Positions 45,528 to 58,081 of a stretch of DNA of 64,000 bases are shown here, one piece after another (the first letter of the stretch is position 1; every line of letters starts with the position of its first letter). Under the pieces are notes generated by a model. It saw only the letters and a program-made list of their open reading frames with translations, did no database searches and was not told where the DNA came from. The position numbers and the translations under genes are program-made. Location: positions 1 through 64,000 of the forward strand of contig JAFUSA010000009.1 in NCBI GenBank assembly GCA_017480745.1, written 5' to 3'. This stretch comes from Alphaproteobacteria bacterium (lineage in GTDB: Bacteria > Pseudomonadota > Alphaproteobacteria > RF32 > CAG-239).

Positions 45528-48500
45528 TTAGGCATTATTTTCCAACACAGGAGCCATATTGCCTTCGGCTGTTGCTTGTTCGCGCAACTCTAAGATTTCC
45601 TTATCATTTTGCGCGGCTACACGACGTAACGAACGTAATACACTACCTGTACCTGCCGGAATTAAACGACCAACAATAACGTTTTCTTTCAGGCCTTTCA
45701 AGTCATCTACTTTGCCTTCAACGGCTGCTTCTGTTAACACACGAGTTGTTTCTTGGAATGAAGCAGCTGAAATAAAGGACTTAGTCTGCAATGAAGCTTT
45801 GGTAATACCTAACAAAACAGGATCACATTGAGCCGGCAAACCTCCCTCGGCAATAACTTTTTCGTTTTCCTGCTCAAAGATATCTCGGTCAACCTGTTCT
45901 CCAACTAAGAATGTTGTATCACCCGGAGCGGTAATTTCAACTTTCTTCAACATTTGAGATACAATAACTTCAATGTGTTTATCGTTAATATTAACACCTT
46001 GCAGACGGTAAACGTCTTGAACTTCTTGCACCAAATACTCAGCTAATTTTTCTACGCCTAACACGCGTAAAATATCATGCGGAGCCGGTGTTCCGTCAAC
46101 TAACAAGTCGCCTTTCTTAACCATATCACCGTCTTGAACTACCAAACGACGTCCCTTTGGAATTAAATATTCAACCGGATTACCATTATCAGGCACAACC
46201 ATAATACGTTGTTTTGCCTTATAATCCTTGCCATATTCTACCATACCGTCAATATCGGAAATAACAGCCGGATCCTTTGGTTTACGTGCTTCAAACAATT
46301 CAGCCACACGTGGCAAACCACCGGTAATATCTTTTGTTTTAGTACCTTCTCTCGGAATACGTGCAATAACATCGCCGACTTTGATTTCATCACCGTTGTC
46401 AACATTTAAAACCGCATCCGGAGACAAATAATAACGAACTTCTTTTCCGTTATCAAATGTTACTGGTTTTCCTTTGGCATCTTTCAAAGTAATGCTCGGT
46501 TTAAGGTTAACATTTGCGGTAGGTCCTAAATGCCAGTCAATAACCACCTTAGAGCTGATACCGGTTACATCATCTGTGTTTTCTTTTACCGAAACATTCG
46601 GAATTAAGTCAACCAACTGTGCCTGACCGGCTTTTTCAGAAATTACAGGGGTCATAAACGGATCCCACTCGGCAACTTTCTGTCCTTTACTTACCACTTG
46701 ACCCTCTTGAACCAAGATTTTTGCACCATAAGGAACATGGTGACGCGATTTTTCACGTCCTTCTTCATCAGAAATTACAATGTTGCAGTTACGTGATAAA
46801 ATAATCAAGTTACCTTCTGAGTTAGTAATATAGTGAGTATTTTCTAACTTCAAAACACCACCGAACGGAACTTCAATTGTGGCTTGTTCGGCAGATTGTG
46901 AAGCCGCACCACCGATGTGGAATGTACGCAAGGTTAATTGGGTACCCGGTTCACCGATTGACTGTGCTGCGATAACACCAACAGCCTCACCAATGCTTAC
47001 AGGAGTTCCGCGAGCCAAGTCACGACCATAACAAGCTGCGCAGACACCGTTTTCGCTTTCACAGGTCAATACAGAACGAATTTTAACTTGTTCGACTTTG
47101 GCTTCTTCAACCTTTTTAACATCGTCTTCGTCTATTAATTTACCTTTTTCAACCAAAACCTCACCGGTTTCCGGATTCAATATATCTTCCTGCGCCGTGC
47201 GTCCTAAAATACGTTCGCCGATAGAGGCAATTACGTTACCACCGTCAACTACCGGACGAACAATAATTCCACGCTCCGTTCCGCAGTCTGTTTCCGTAAT
47301 AACCACATCTTGTCCAACATCAACCAAACGACGTGTTAAATAACCGGCGTTAGCGGTTTTCAAAGCCGTATCAGCCAAACCTTTACGAGCACCGTGGGTT
47401 GAGTTGAAGTATTCCGACACCGTCAAACCTTCTTTAAAGTTAGAGATAATCGGTTGTTCAATAATTTCACCCGACGGTTTAGCCATCAATCCGCGCATAC
47501 CGGCAAGCTGACGCATTTGCGCTGCACTACCACGAGCTCCGGAATCTGCCATCATATAAACGGAGTTATATGTGCCATTTTCAGGCTTAGCAATGTTTTG
47601 CATCATTTCATCGGCAACTTTATCTGTGCAGGCTGCCCAAATATCAACTACTTTGTTGTATTTTTCACCTTTGGTGATTAAACCGTTTTGATATTGTTGC
47701 TCAAACTCTTTAACTTGTGCCGAAGTTTCTTCAATCAATTTCTTTTTGGCACCCGGAACAATCAAATCATCTTTACCGAAAGAAATACCGGATAAGCAAG
47801 CGTATCTGTAACCCAAACTCATAATAGCATCGGCCATGATACAGGTTTCTTTACCGCCACATACACGATATACTTCATCAATGATTTCAGAAATTTGTTT
47901 TTTCTTAACCAAACGATTTACCAACTTAAAAGGAACGCCTTCACGCTTCGGTAATATATCAGAAACGATAATACGTCCAGGAGTTGTTTCAACAATTCCT
48001 TTGGTAAATTTACCATCATCACCGACATATTCCATACGACATTTGATTTTAGAGTGTAAATCAACGGCTTTTGCATTTAAAGCCAACATACATTCTTCCG
48101 GACTGGAATATACACTGCCCTCACCTATCAATCCAGGCATTTCGTATGTAAGGTAATAAATACCCAATACCATATCTTGTGAAGGAACGATAATAGGTTT
48201 ACCTGATGCCGGAGATAATACATTGTTAGAAGACATCATTAAAACGCGGGCTTCTAATTGAGATTCAATCGAAAGCGGAACATGTACTGCCATTTGGTCA
48301 CCATCGAAGTCGGCGTTGAAAGCGGTACAAGCCAGCGGGTGAAGGTGAATTGCTTTACCTTCAACCAACACCGGTTCATAGGCTTGAATACCAAGTCTGT
48401 GCAATGTTGGCGCACGGTTCAATAATACCGGATGTTCGCGAATTACTTCTTCCAAAATATCCCATACTTCCGGACGCTCTTTTTCTACCATGCGTCTGGC

Positions 48501-49697
48501 GGCTTTTATGGTTGTTGCCATACCATAAAGTTCCAATTTAGCATAAACAAACGGCTTAAACAGTTCCAAAGCCATCTTTTTAGGCAAACCGCATTGGTGC
48601 ATTTTAAGTTCCGGACCAACAGTAATAACTGAACGACCTGAGTAGTCAACACGTTTACCTAACAAGTTTTGACGGAAACGACCTTGTTTACCTTTAAGCA
48701 TATCTGCCAAAGATTTTAACGGACGTTTGTTGGTGCCTGTAATTGCACGACCGCGACGACCGTTATCAAACAAAGCATCAACGGATTCTTGCAACATTCT
48801 TTTTTCGTTACGGATAATAATATCCGGAGCATGCAATTCAATCAATCTCTTCAAACGGTTGTTACGGTTAATTACACGACGATATAAATCGTTCAAATCC
48901 GAAGTGGCAAAACGACCACCATCCAATGGAACAAGCGGACGCAAATCAGGTGGAATAACAGGTAATACGGTTAAAATCATCCACTCCGGTTTGGTGTTGG
49001 AAGCAATGAAAGCTTCTACTAACTTCAACCGTTTTACTAATTTTTTGCGTTTTGCTTCCGAATTTGTTTCTTTCAAATCAGCACGCATAATTGCGCGTTC
49101 TGCTTCTAAATCAATACCTGCTAAAATTTCACGCAAAGCTTCGGCACCAATACCGGCTCTGAATGCATCTTCACCATATCTGTCAATAGCATCCTGATAT
49201 TCATCTTCTGTCAATAACTGATGCATAGCCAAATCGGTTAAACCAGGTTCAATAACCACATAACTTTCAAAATACAAAACACGTTCCAACGCCTTTTCCT
49301 GCATATCGGTCAGGGTTGCAATTCTGGACGGTAAAGATTTCAAAAACCAAATATGCGCTACCGGAGCGGCCAACTCAATGTGGCCCATTCTTTCACGACG
49401 AACTTTGGATAGTGTAACTTCAACACCGCACTTTTCGCAAACAATACCACGGTATTTCATTCTTTTATATTTACCGCACAAGCACTCGTAATCTTTTACC
49501 GGACCAAAAATTCGCGCACAGAACAAACCGTCTTTTTCCGGCTTAAATGTGCGGTAGTTAATTGTTTCCGGTTTTTTAACTTCACCGTAAGACCACGAAC
49601 GGATTTGTTCCGGAGAAGCAATCGAGATTTTAATTGAGTTAAAAGTCTCGGCTACTAATTGTTGCGGGTCTAAAACATTCATTAATTCGTTATTCAT
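45528..49697 (-). CDS. rpoC: RNA polymerase beta' subunit
   Basis: 1389 residues, normal length. N-terminal zinc ribbon [23 protein letters not shown], active-site [12 protein letters not shown] (catalytic Mg), second zinc site [19 protein letters not shown], and the trigger-loop and bridge-helix region. It follows rpoB with an 18-nt gap. The rpoBC pair is not preceded by ribosomal protein genes rplKAJL and not followed by rpsL/rpsG, unlike the usual order. Confidence 0.97.
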   Translation of the reverse strand: MNNELMNVLDPQQLVAETFNSIKISIASPEQIRSWSYGEVKKPETINYRTFKPEKDGLFCARIFGPVKDYECLCGKYKRMKYRGIVCEKCGVEVTLSKVRRERMGHIELAAPVAHIWFLKSLPSRIATLTDMQEKALERVLYFESYVVIEPGLTDLAMHQLLTEDEYQDAIDRYGEDAFRAGIGAEALREILAGIDLEAERAIMRADLKETNSEAKRKKLVKRLKLVEAFIASNTKPEWMILTVLPVIPPDLRPLVPLDGGRFATSDLNDLYRRVINRNNRLKRLIELHAPDIIIRNEKRMLQESVDALFDNGRRGRAITGTNKRPLKSLADMLKGKQGRFRQNLLGKRVDYSGRSVITVGPELKMHQCGLPKKMALELFKPFVYAKLELYGMATTIKAARRMVEKERPEVWDILEEVIREHPVLLNRAPTLHRLGIQAYEPVLVEGKAIHLHPLACTAFNADFDGDQMAVHVPLSIESQLEARVLMMSSNNVLSPASGKPIIVPSQDMVLGIYYLTYEMPGLIGEGSVYSSPEECMLALNAKAVDLHSKIKCRMEYVGDDGKFTKGIVETTPGRIIVSDILPKREGVPFKLVNRLVKKKQISEIIDEVYRVCGGKETCIMADAIMSLGYRYACLSGISFGKDDLIVPGAKKKLIEETSAQVKEFEQQYQNGLITKGEKYNKVVDIWAACTDKVADEMMQNIAKPENGTYNSVYMMADSGARGSAAQMRQLAGMRGLMAKPSGEIIEQPIISNFKEGLTVSEYFNSTHGARKGLADTALKTANAGYLTRRLVDVGQDVVITETDCGTERGIIVRPVVDGGNVIASIGERILGRTAQEDILNPETGEVLVEKGKLIDEDDVKKVEEAKVEQVKIRSVLTCESENGVCAACYGRDLARGTPVSIGEAVGVIAAQSIGEPGTQLTLRTFHIGGAASQSAEQATIEVPFGGVLKLENTHYITNSEGNLIILSRNCNIVISDEEGREKSRHHVPYGAKILVQEGQVVSKGQKVAEWDPFMTPVISEKAGQAQLVDLIPNVSVKENTDDVTGISSKVVIDWHLGPTANVNLKPSITLKDAKGKPVTFDNGKEVRYYLSPDAVLNVDNGDEIKVGDVIARIPREGTKTKDITGGLPRVAELFEARKPKDPAVISDIDGMVEYGKDYKAKQRIMVVPDNGNPVEYLIPKGRRLVVQDGDMVKKGDLLVDGTPAPHDILRVLGVEKLAEYLVQEVQDVYRLQGVNINDKHIEVIVSQMLKKVEITAPGDTTFLVGEQVDRDIFEQENEKVIAEGGLPAQCDPVLLGITKASLQTKSFISAASFQETTRVLTEAAVEGKVDDLKGLKENVIVGRLIPAGTGSVLRSLRRVAAQNDKEILELREQATAEGNMAPVLENNA

Positions 49698-49715
49698 TAT
49701 CTAATTTCCTCCGAC

Positions 49716-52700
49716 TTAAGCTTCTTCATTTAACATTTCCACATTCAATCCCAAAGATTTGATTTCTTTGGTCAATACATTGAATGATTCCGGAATGCCT
49801 GTGTCAAAGCTGTCTTCGCCACGAACAATGGCTTCATAAACTCTTGTTCTGCCGTTAACATCATCTGATTTAATGGTAAGCATTTCTTGCAATGTATAGG
49901 CTGCGCCGTATGCCTGCAAAGCCCAAACTTCCATTTCACCAAAACGTTGTCCGCCGAATTGAGCCTTACCGCCCAACGGTTGTTGAGTAACCAAACCATA
50001 AGGACCAACAGAACGAGCGTGCATTTTTTCATCAACAATGTGGTGAAGTTTAATCATATACATAACGCCTACGGTCACTTTACGATCAAACTTTTCACCG
50101 GTACGACCGTCATATAAATCAATTTGTCCGGATGTAGGCAAACCGGCCATCGATAACATATTGTTAATGTCATCACCGGTAGCACCATCAAATACCGGAG
50201 TAGCCATCGGCACACCGTTTTTCAAATTAGAAACCATTTCTAATTTTTCATCTTGTGTTAAATCAGCCACTTCTTGTTTGTATTGTTTCTCACCGTAAAT
50301 TTCTTTCAAACGGTTATTCAAGTCTTTTAAGCTCTTTTCGCCACGTTTGTATTGTTCGCACAATTCATTAAGTTGTTTACCTAATTCTCTGGCAGCCCAA
50401 CCTAAGTGAGTTTCCAAAATTTGTCCCACATTCATACGTGAAGGCACACCCAACGGATTAAGCACTACATCAACCGGAGTTCCGTCTTCCGTATAAGGCA
50501 TGTCAGCGAGTGGTAATACGCGTGATACAGTACCTTTGTTACCATGGCGTCCGGCCATTTTATCACCTGTTTGCATTTTTCTCTTGGTAGCGATAAACAC
50601 TTTAACCAATTTCAAAACGCCAGGTAATAAATCATCACCGCGTTGAACTTTTTCAACTTTATCTTCAAAACGTTTTTGAATATTTTTCAAACGTTCGTCA
50701 AATGCAACCGAAAACTCTTCCAACTTAGACATAACATCTTCGTCTTTTACTACAATTTTACGCCACTGTGAAGAAGGAATATTTTCTAACATTTCTGCGG
50801 TTATGGTAGATTTTTTAGCAATACCCTTCGGTGCATCAACCACTTTTTGATCAATTAACATTGTTCTCAAACGTGTTTCATAGTTACGACGAATAATAGC
50901 TATCTCATCATCTCTATCTTTGGCCAAAGCGGTAATTTCTTCCTGTTCAATAGCCAAGGCACGCTCATCTTTTTCAACACCGCGACGGGAGAAAATACGA
51001 ACATCTACCACAATTCCGTCAACACCAGGTTGCGCACGCATAGATGTATCGCGAACATCACTTGCCTTTTCACCAAAAATAGCGCGTAACAATTTTTCTT
51101 CCGGTGTAATCAGAGATTCACCTTTCGGTGTTACTTTACCAACTAAAATATCACCGGCTTTAACATGTGCGCCAACATATACTATACCTGCTTCATCCAA
51201 ATTACGCAAAGCATCTTCACCAACGTTTGGAATATCACGGGTAATTTCTTCTTGGCCCAATTTTGTATCACGAGCCATAACTTCAAATTCCTCAATGTGT
51301 AATGAAGTCAGAACATCATCGCGTGAAATTCTTTCCGAAAGCAAAATAGCATCTTCGTAGTTTAAACCATTCCACGGCATAAAGGCAACAAGCAAGTTTT
51401 TACCCAAAGCCAATTCGCCTAAGTTTGTGCATGGACCATCGGCAATAATATCACCTTTCTTGATATGATCGCCAACTTTAACAAGCGGAACTTGGTTTAT
51501 ACAGGTGTTTTGGTTAGAACGACGGAATTTAGACAGTTTGTAGATTTCCACACCAACATCGCGAGCATCGTCTGCATCACTGCGAATAACGATACGATTT
51601 GAGTCAACGGCATCTACCACACCGTCATATTTTGCTACCAGAGTTGCACCGGAATCTTTGGCAACGGTTGCTTCAATACCGGTACCTACCAACGGAGCTT
51701 CCGAACGCAACAAAGGCACACCTTGACGTTGCATGTTTGAACCCATCAACGCACGGTTAGCGTCATCGTTTTCCAAAAATGGAATCAAAGCCGCAGCTAC
51801 CGAAACTAATTGTTTTGGAGAAACGTCAATGTAATTAATATCTTCCGGCTTATCAAACTCAACTTCACCGCCGCGACGGCAGGTAATTAAGTCATTTTCA
51901 AAATGACCGTCTTCTTTAACTTTTGCATTTGCCTCGGCAATTACTACTTTACCTTCATCATCTGCTGACAAATAAACAACTTCGTTTGTTACAACACCGT
52001 TAACAACCTTGCGATACGGGCATTCAATGAAACCATATTTGTTTACACGAGCATAAGTTGAAAGCGAGTTAATCAAACCGATGTTAGGACCTTCCGGAGA
52101 TTCAATCGGGCAAATACGTCCATAGTGAGTTGGGTGCACATCGCGCACTTCAAAACCGGCTCTTTCACGGCTCAAACCTCCCGGTCCCAAAGCCGATAAA
52201 CGACGTTTGTGGGTAATTTCCGACAATGGATTGTTTTGATCCATAAATTGTGAAAGTTGGGAAGAACCGAAAAATTCGCGAATAACAGAGGCAATCGGCT
52301 TAGCATTAACCAAATCTTGCGGTTTAACGTTGTTCAAAACCTCAGCACCCATCTTTTCACGAATGGCTCTTTCCATTCTAAGCAATCCCATACGATATTG
52401 ATTTTCCATCAATTCGCCTACCGAACGCACACGACGGTTACCTAAGTGATCAATATCATCAACACTGCCTTTGCCGTCACGGATATCAACCAATTTTTTA
52501 ACAATGCGCAAAATATCATCTTTGCGGACAACGCGTTCCGTATCCGGAGCATCTTCCATACTGATATCAAGGGATGCATTCATTTTTACACGACCAACGG
52601 CTGATAAATCATAGCGTTCTTCGTCAAAGAAAAGTTGTTTGAACAAAGCATCGGCGGCTTCATATGTGGCAGGTTCACCCGGACGCATAACACGATAAAT

Positions 52701-53891
52701 ATCAAACAAAGCTTCCTGACGGTTATGGTTTTTATCGGCGGCCAAGGTGTTGCGAATATACGGACCAACATTTGTGCCGTCAATAAACAATGTTTCAACT
52801 GATTTTATTTTATTTTCAGACAATTTACCCAAAATTTCTTCGTTGATTTCATCACCGGCTTCGGCAATTATTTCGCCGCTTTTGGTTATTATGTCTTTGG
52901 CTAAAAATTTACCAAACATTTGGTTAGTGGAAACAGCATAATATTCCAAACCTTCATCAGCCAATTTTTGAGCCATTCTTGGTGCCAATTTTTTACCGGC
53001 ATCCCAAACAGTTTCTCCTGTTTTGGCATTTACAAGCGGAAAGTCAAACTTAACACCTTTCATACGGCTCGGTTCAAACTTCATTTTCCACGCTTTTTTG
53101 TCAGCAGTATAAATTTCGGTATCATAGAAGTAATTTAAGATTTCTTCCTTATCCATACCTTTAATATCTTCTAAGGCAATTTCTTTACCTTCTTTTGCCA
53201 ATTCGGCAACTTTGGCTTCTGTTTCTTTGGAATACAAAGAATAGAAAATAGAAGTTACCGGCAATTTACGACGTTTATCAATGCGGGCATAAACCAAATC
53301 TTTGGCATCAAATTCAAAATCTAACCATGAACCGCGATACGGAATAATGCGTGCAGAGAACAGTTTTTTACCGGTAGAGATGGTTTTACCACCGTCACTG
53401 TCAAAGAAAACACCAGGTGAACGGTGCATTTGTGATACTACAACACGCTCGGTTCCGTTAAAAATAAAGGTTCCTTTATCTGTCATCAATGGAATATCAC
53501 CCATATACACGTCTTGTTCCTTAACATCGTGAATGGATTTAGTGCCGGTTGATTCATCAACATCATACACAACAAGACGTAAAGTTGCTCTGATTGGAGC
53601 AGCATAGGTCATGTCGCGCTTCATGCACTCTTCAACATCGTATTTAGGTTCTTCCAAAACATATTTAACAAATTCCAACTCGCCTGTTCCGGAAAAATCT
53701 TTAATCGGAAAAACAGAGTTGAAAACCTCTTCCAAACCAAATTCACAACGCTCCCCGTTAGGATCCTTGTTATTAATAAAACTTTCGTATGAATCTGTTT
53801 GAACATTAATCAAATTAGGCATTTCCATTACGGAATCGATTCGCCCAAAATTTTTTCTTACACGCTTTTTGCCCGTATAAGATTCTGTCAT
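49716..53891 (-). CDS. rpoB: RNA polymerase beta subunit
   Basis: 1391 residues. N-terminal [27 protein letters not shown], the rifampicin region [43 protein letters not shown] (wild-type-looking key residues), and the C-terminal [24 protein letters not shown] promoter at 54083-54110 gives about 185 nt of 5' UTR. Confidence 0.97.
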   Translation of the reverse strand: MTESYTGKKRVRKNFGRIDSVMEMPNLINVQTDSYESFINNKDPNGERCEFGLEEVFNSVFPIKDFSGTGELEFVKYVLEEPKYDVEECMKRDMTYAAPIRATLRLVVYDVDESTGTKSIHDVKEQDVYMGDIPLMTDKGTFIFNGTERVVVSQMHRSPGVFFDSDGGKTISTGKKLFSARIIPYRGSWLDFEFDAKDLVYARIDKRRKLPVTSIFYSLYSKETEAKVAELAKEGKEIALEDIKGMDKEEILNYFYDTEIYTADKKAWKMKFEPSRMKGVKFDFPLVNAKTGETVWDAGKKLAPRMAQKLADEGLEYYAVSTNQMFGKFLAKDIITKSGEIIAEAGDEINEEILGKLSENKIKSVETLFIDGTNVGPYIRNTLAADKNHNRQEALFDIYRVMRPGEPATYEAADALFKQLFFDEERYDLSAVGRVKMNASLDISMEDAPDTERVVRKDDILRIVKKLVDIRDGKGSVDDIDHLGNRRVRSVGELMENQYRMGLLRMERAIREKMGAEVLNNVKPQDLVNAKPIASVIREFFGSSQLSQFMDQNNPLSEITHKRRLSALGPGGLSRERAGFEVRDVHPTHYGRICPIESPEGPNIGLINSLSTYARVNKYGFIECPYRKVVNGVVTNEVVYLSADDEGKVVIAEANAKVKEDGHFENDLITCRRGGEVEFDKPEDINYIDVSPKQLVSVAAALIPFLENDDANRALMGSNMQRQGVPLLRSEAPLVGTGIEATVAKDSGATLVAKYDGVVDAVDSNRIVIRSDADDARDVGVEIYKLSKFRRSNQNTCINQVPLVKVGDHIKKGDIIADGPCTNLGELALGKNLLVAFMPWNGLNYEDAILLSERISRDDVLTSLHIEEFEVMARDTKLGQEEITRDIPNVGEDALRNLDEAGIVYVGAHVKAGDILVGKVTPKGESLITPEEKLLRAIFGEKASDVRDTSMRAQPGVDGIVVDVRIFSRRGVEKDERALAIEQEEITALAKDRDDEIAIIRRNYETRLRTMLIDQKVVDAPKGIAKKSTITAEMLENIPSSQWRKIVVKDEDVMSKLEEFSVAFDERLKNIQKRFEDKVEKVQRGDDLLPGVLKLVKVFIATKRKMQTGDKMAGRHGNKGTVSRVLPLADMPYTEDGTPVDVVLNPLGVPSRMNVGQILETHLGWAARELGKQLNELCEQYKRGEKSLKDLNNRLKEIYGEKQYKQEVADLTQDEKLEMVSNLKNGVPMATPVFDGATGDDINNMLSMAGLPTSGQIDLYDGRTGEKFDRKVTVGVMYMIKLHHIVDEKMHARSVGPYGLVTQQPLGGKAQFGGQRFGEMEVWALQAYGAAYTLQEMLTIKSDDVNGRTRVYEAIVRGEDSFDTGIPESFNVLTKEIKSLGLNVEMLNEEA

Positions 53892-54082
53892 TTGTTTTAT
53901 CCTCTAATATCTTGATTCTGCGACAATTCTTATGAAAAAACTTCAATCCCGCCCGCAGAAGGTTAATCTTATGTTTAAGTTAAAATGAATATTGCTACAC
54001 CACTGGCAAACCCGCCTCCTTAGCCATATTCACCGAATAATAACCGCCGTATTTTTTACAAACCCGACTTCAAACTGGCGCG

Positions 54083-54110
54083 ATTATAATACAACTTTTT
54101 ATTTTTGCAA
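54083..54110 (-). promoter_or_regulatory. rpoB promoter
   Basis: -35 TTGCAA (54105-54110), 16-nt spacer, -10 TATAAT (54083-54088). The leader holds a short frame (54027 down to 53995, 10 codons) that contains an AAGGAGG sequence. Confidence 0.6.
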
Positions 54111-54218
54111 CATTTTTTTGCAAATTTGTGCATTTTTTTGTAAAAAAATAAATTTTTATAAAAACCGCCGATGTGGTTATATTTTTTGTGTGTATCGGCG
54201 GTTTCAATTTACATATTT

Positions 54219-54425
54219 TTATTTTTTGAATTTCATCACAATCGTGCTATTATCTTCACAAGCATCGGTTGCAATATCCAAAGGAACCGGAATACCGATT
54301 TCAGAACCACCTACACAGGCTACAAATAAGCGAGAACTTCTAGTTTCATCACAACTATCTCCATCAACAAAAAAAGAATCAATAGTTGATCCGGCAATAC
54401 CGACAAAACCACCGGATACAATAAA
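54219..54425 (-). pseudogene. C-terminal remnant of a type IVb pilin-like gene
   Basis: A 68-codon stretch, ending at a stop codon at 54219, reads GGFVGIAGSTIDSFF...CVGGSEIG-IPVPLDIATDAC-EDN, matching the C-terminal motif of the pilins nearby (FPIPLNIAVDIC in P5, LPLDTAITWC in P3). An in-frame TAA at 54426-54428 and the loss of the prepilin helix and the DW motif show that it lost its 5' part. No leader or start codon belongs to it. Lies in the gap between rpoB and the 54535 gene, on the rpoB strand. Confidence 0.7.
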
Positions 54426-54534
54426 TTACCACTTTTGCAGATAAAAGAAAAATTTTTTGCAAAATGCTTAAAAATTTGTTGATTTTTTGTCAAAAGCATG
54501 TTATGGTATGGCATATTTAATGGAGTAATCGAAT

Positions 54535-56478
54535 ATGCCTACCGAACAACTGCTGGTAAAAACCAAAGATGAACGTGTTGCCGTCTGCACTATCAACTAT
54601 AATGATGCGGCGGAAAAGGCACAAATTGTCGGGCAATGTGAGCAATTTTTTGCTACAACCGGTATTATAGGGTTCAATACCGCTAATTTTCCGGTTGGCG
54701 GTGCACAGGTTGATGTTGACAATACGGAATTTATCAATCGGGAAATTTCGGGATATCGTTATCGCAAACAGCCAAACGAATTTAATAACGGCTTGCAAGC
54801 TAATAATTATCCGGCAAATGTTTGCCAGCCGGATACATTGCACTTTGATAATATTATCGCTGACAATATGTTTCCGTTGGTTATTCAAAACATAGGTTAC
54901 AAAATAGAGCCGGTTGATAAGATTTATGATGTTGTATTAAATCCGGCAACCAATGAATATGAGGTGCCAAATAAGGAAAATACATGTGCCACGGTTTATA
55001 AACACAATAAACGTATGGAAATTGTACGTAATCATTTTCAGTTTCCTCCGGCGGAATATGTGCGCATTCGTTCTATGATAACGCAGTTTGAACAGGCAAA
55101 GCAAGCTAATCCTAAATTAGATATTATAGAATATGCTTCCAACAAATATCCAAACCGCAAAGACTATAGCTTGTTTAATGTTTATATGCAAGAATATTTA
55201 CGCCTGCAACATATTGATAAAACTATCGGTCACGAATGTGATCATGTGATTGACGGTATTTTTTATGACGGTTTGGAACTTAAAGACGACTGCAAACGAA
55301 TGACAGTTGAAAATTGCTATAAAGCAGCGGTGGATTTGGAACGTAAAGCCTATTTTGGGCAGCTAATTCGCTCACTTAATACTTATTTGCAAAAAGGCGA
55401 TTTAAGCGATTATACAATGTTTGATAACGAGAGTCGTCCGTTCGCTGAGCGGCTGAAAGCTCTGCCAAATGATGCTGCACGCCTAAGTTATGCCACTAAC
55501 TATCCGCTTTTGATGCAAGAAATGTTTGAGCAATTCAAACAAGAACATAAACCGGATTATGATGCCAATCAATTTCCTGTTTATGTTGATGAAATGATAA
55601 AAAAATTGCCGTTAAGTGTGCCGGAAGAGAATAATGACGAGCAATATCTGCGCTTGCGTCGTTTATATTATCAGTTTGACGTTTATAATCCGACGAGTGG
55701 GCGTATGGAGAGAATGAGCTTTGCTGATAATATTACCCCGAATATGGAAGTTGAAATAACTCCACAAATACAAACAGCCGTAATAGATGTGCAAAAACAA
55801 AATTTGCAAAATTATTTGACAGATTTCACAGCCAAAAAAAATAGCGGGCGAATTAATGTCGGTTTGGTGGGGCCAGCCAAGGCAATGTTGCGTCAAAATT
55901 TACAAAGCACGGAATATGTTAACGAAATTAATAATCTACGAGTGGCAGATTTGCTGGAAGAGCCGCAGAATAATCCAAATATTCCCAACAATAATGCCGG
56001 TTGGAGCGATAATTTGCAACAATATTGGAGCGGGGTTAACGGTTATCAAGAAATCGCCAAAAATAATTTGGAATATAGTTTTAAGATAAATGACGCATCA
56101 GTGCGCTATACAGCAGAAAATAAAGTGGAAATCAGTAATAACGCGGATTTTGCTCTTTATGTTAAGCTATTGCAGGAGCCTTCAAATGCCAATAAGCCGG
56201 TTGAATTTTTAGATACCTTAACTCCGGAACAAGCCTTGACATTATATATTGCTTGCGTTAATTATGGACGTCAGCCGGTGGGTAATATCCCGCAAGATTT
56301 ATCAGGCATTGCTAATTTGCAAGGTATTCCTCCGGCGGAACTGAATCGTTTTCGACACAGAACCGGTGGTGGCAACAATACAGGAAACAATGGCAACGGA
56401 GGCAATAACGGTGGAGGAGCTCCACAAAGAACAATTCCTCTTCCGCGAGGTCGTTCAGGCAGAGGTGGATACTCTTAA
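54535..56478 (+). CDS. Large protein with HExxH motif, putative metallopeptidase
   Basis: 647 residues, no signal peptide or membrane segment. At 230-237 the sequence KTIGHECDHVIDG contains HECDH, the zinc-peptidase motif HExxH, and DLERKAYF at 267-274 offers a downstream Glu as third ligand, as in many gluzincins. Before it lie 230 residues of mixed sequence (DTLHFDNIIADNMFPLVIQN). The C-terminus ends in a low-complexity Gly/Asn-rich tail and RGRSGRGGYS. Family not recognised. Such tails and the absence of a signal peptide could fit an effector or a cell-surface-associated enzyme, but that is speculation. It has its own upstream region and stands alone. Confidence 0.5.
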   Translation: MPTEQLLVKTKDERVAVCTINYNDAAEKAQIVGQCEQFFATTGIIGFNTANFPVGGAQVDVDNTEFINREISGYRYRKQPNEFNNGLQANNYPANVCQPDTLHFDNIIADNMFPLVIQNIGYKIEPVDKIYDVVLNPATNEYEVPNKENTCATVYKHNKRMEIVRNHFQFPPAEYVRIRSMITQFEQAKQANPKLDIIEYASNKYPNRKDYSLFNVYMQEYLRLQHIDKTIGHECDHVIDGIFYDGLELKDDCKRMTVENCYKAAVDLERKAYFGQLIRSLNTYLQKGDLSDYTMFDNESRPFAERLKALPNDAARLSYATNYPLLMQEMFEQFKQEHKPDYDANQFPVYVDEMIKKLPLSVPEENNDEQYLRLRRLYYQFDVYNPTSGRMERMSFADNITPNMEVEITPQIQTAVIDVQKQNLQNYLTDFTAKKNSGRINVGLVGPAKAMLRQNLQSTEYVNEINNLRVADLLEEPQNNPNIPNNNAGWSDNLQQYWSGVNGYQEIAKNNLEYSFKINDASVRYTAENKVEISNNADFALYVKLLQEPSNANKPVEFLDTLTPEQALTLYIACVNYGRQPVGNIPQDLSGIANLQGIPPAELNRFRHRTGGGNNTGNNGNGGNNGGGAPQRTIPLPRGRSGRGGYS

Positions 56479-56610
56479 AAGTTGTCCTCCATAAATCGTC
56501 GCAGAGGCTATGTTTCTTAAAAAAATGAGTTGCATATCGCAAAAAGTATAATTGATTCTCTACGGGCTTAAAAACGACCATAAAATTGATTTGATGTTTT
56601 TGGAGAGATT

Positions 56611-57948
56611 ATGGACAATAAAACAATATATGCTCTTTCAACTTTGTTTGGTAAGTCAGGAATAGCTGTAATTCGTGTATCCGGAAAAAATGCGTTTGCG
56701 GTTATTGAAAAGATGACGGAGATTGATGCGGCAAATTTAATAAGTCGCAAAATGTATTTTACTCAAATTTTTGATGCTGTTTCACGTGAAACATTAGATA
56801 ATGCACTGGTGGTTGCTTTTAAAAATCCGCAGTCATTTACCGGAGAAGATACGGTGGAGATTAATTGTCATGGCTCTAAGGCGGTAATTCGCAGTGTGCT
56901 TGCTTCGCTTGCCAAATTGCCGGATTTTCGCTTGGCAGAAGCCGGTGAGTTTTCGCGCCGTGCTTTTTATAACGGTAAAATGGATTTAACCAAAGCCGAG
57001 GGTTTGGCCGACTTAATTGATGCTGAAACAGCATTGCAGCGCAAAGTTGCTTTGCAACAAATGGGTGGAACATTGCTCAATTTATATGAAAATTGGCGTG
57101 AGCGGTTGCTTTCTACTCTTTCATATATTGAAGCATATATTGATTTTCCGGAAGAAAATATTCCGCACAACACAGTGGTGAAAATTGAAAACAGTGTATT
57201 TAAAATAATGGATGAGATTGAACGTCATATTACGGATAACAATATTGAAGAGCGGTTGCGAGATGGGTTTAGAGTGGTTATTGCCGGAGAGCCTAATGCC
57301 GGTAAATCAAGCTTGATTAATGCTATTGTTAAACGCAATGTAGCGATTGTTTCTGATGTTGCCGGCACCACCAGAGATGTTATTGATGCGTATGTTGATT
57401 TGCGCGGTTTTCCGGTAGTGTTTTCTGATACTGCCGGTTTGCGTGACGGTGGAGATGAAGTTGAAAGAATTGGTATTGAGTTAGCCAAAGAAAAAATTAT
57501 GTCCGCCGATTTCAAAATTTTTATTTTTGATGCCAAAAAAGGTTGTCCGCATGGTATAACACCGTATTTAAATGACAATGAATATTTATTGGTGGCTAAT
57601 AAATCAGATACTCTTTCAGAAGATGAAATAGAAGAGCTTAGCCACTATGATTATGTTTTGGCTTCTGCCAAAAAGAATGTTAACATCGATATTATTACTG
57701 ATAAAATATACGAGCATTTCAAAGAGTTATATGTGCAAGGTTCATCGGGTGTTATAACTCGTCAACGCTATAAAGAAGCATTGCAGGAATGTGTGGAAAA
57801 TTTGCAACGTTTTAATTTGCGTAAAGAAATAGAGTTAGCGGCAGAGGATATTCGTTTGGCTTGTCGTGCCATTGGTAAAATAACCGGCAAGGTGGAAGTA
57901 AACGAAGTTTTGGATAAAATTTTCAGTAACTTTTGTATTGGTAAATAG
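56611..57948 (+). CDS. mnmE: tRNA uridine-5-carboxymethylaminomethyl modification GTPase MnmE
   Basis: 445 residues. N-terminal formyl-THF domain (MDNKTIYALSTLFGKSGIAVIRVSG), G domain with P-loop IAGEPNAGKSSL, DTAG and NKSD, and the C-terminal CIGK motif (NFCIGK) with its essential Cys. With MnmG it makes cmnm5U at tRNA wobble U34. It contains parS site 1 (56778-56793). Confidence 0.95.
   Translation: MDNKTIYALSTLFGKSGIAVIRVSGKNAFAVIEKMTEIDAANLISRKMYFTQIFDAVSRETLDNALVVAFKNPQSFTGEDTVEINCHGSKAVIRSVLASLAKLPDFRLAEAGEFSRRAFYNGKMDLTKAEGLADLIDAETALQRKVALQQMGGTLLNLYENWRERLLSTLSYIEAYIDFPEENIPHNTVVKIENSVFKIMDEIERHITDNNIEERLRDGFRVVIAGEPNAGKSSLINAIVKRNVAIVSDVAGTTRDVIDAYVDLRGFPVVFSDTAGLRDGGDEVERIGIELAKEKIMSADFKIFIFDAKKGCPHGITPYLNDNEYLLVANKSDTLSEDEIEELSHYDYVLASAKKNVNIDIITDKIYEHFKELYVQGSSGVITRQRYKEALQECVENLQRFNLRKEIELAAEDIRLACRAIGKITGKVEVNEVLDKIFSNFCIGK
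56778..56793. other. parS site 1, inside mnmE
   Basis: Perfect palindrome TGTTTCACGTGAAACA, the bacterial ParB centromere. In frame it encodes part of VSRET (DAVSRETLDN). Confidence 0.9.
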
Positions 57949-58081
57949 TTTTTTGAATCACTGTATTTAAACTGCACGGATTTTTGTTTGTAAATTCAAA
58001 TATTTTTGAGATTATATTGAATCAAAGCATCAATCCGTGCAGTTTATATGAACGATGTTTTTGTAGATATAAATTTGAATG
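57949..58081. repeat. 14-bp inverted repeat between mnmE and the ankyrin gene
   Basis: AAACTGCACGGATT (57969-57982) and its exact reverse complement (58032-58045) flank 49 nt of AT-rich DNA. It may fold as a long-range hairpin between two convergent genes. Confidence 0.5.
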
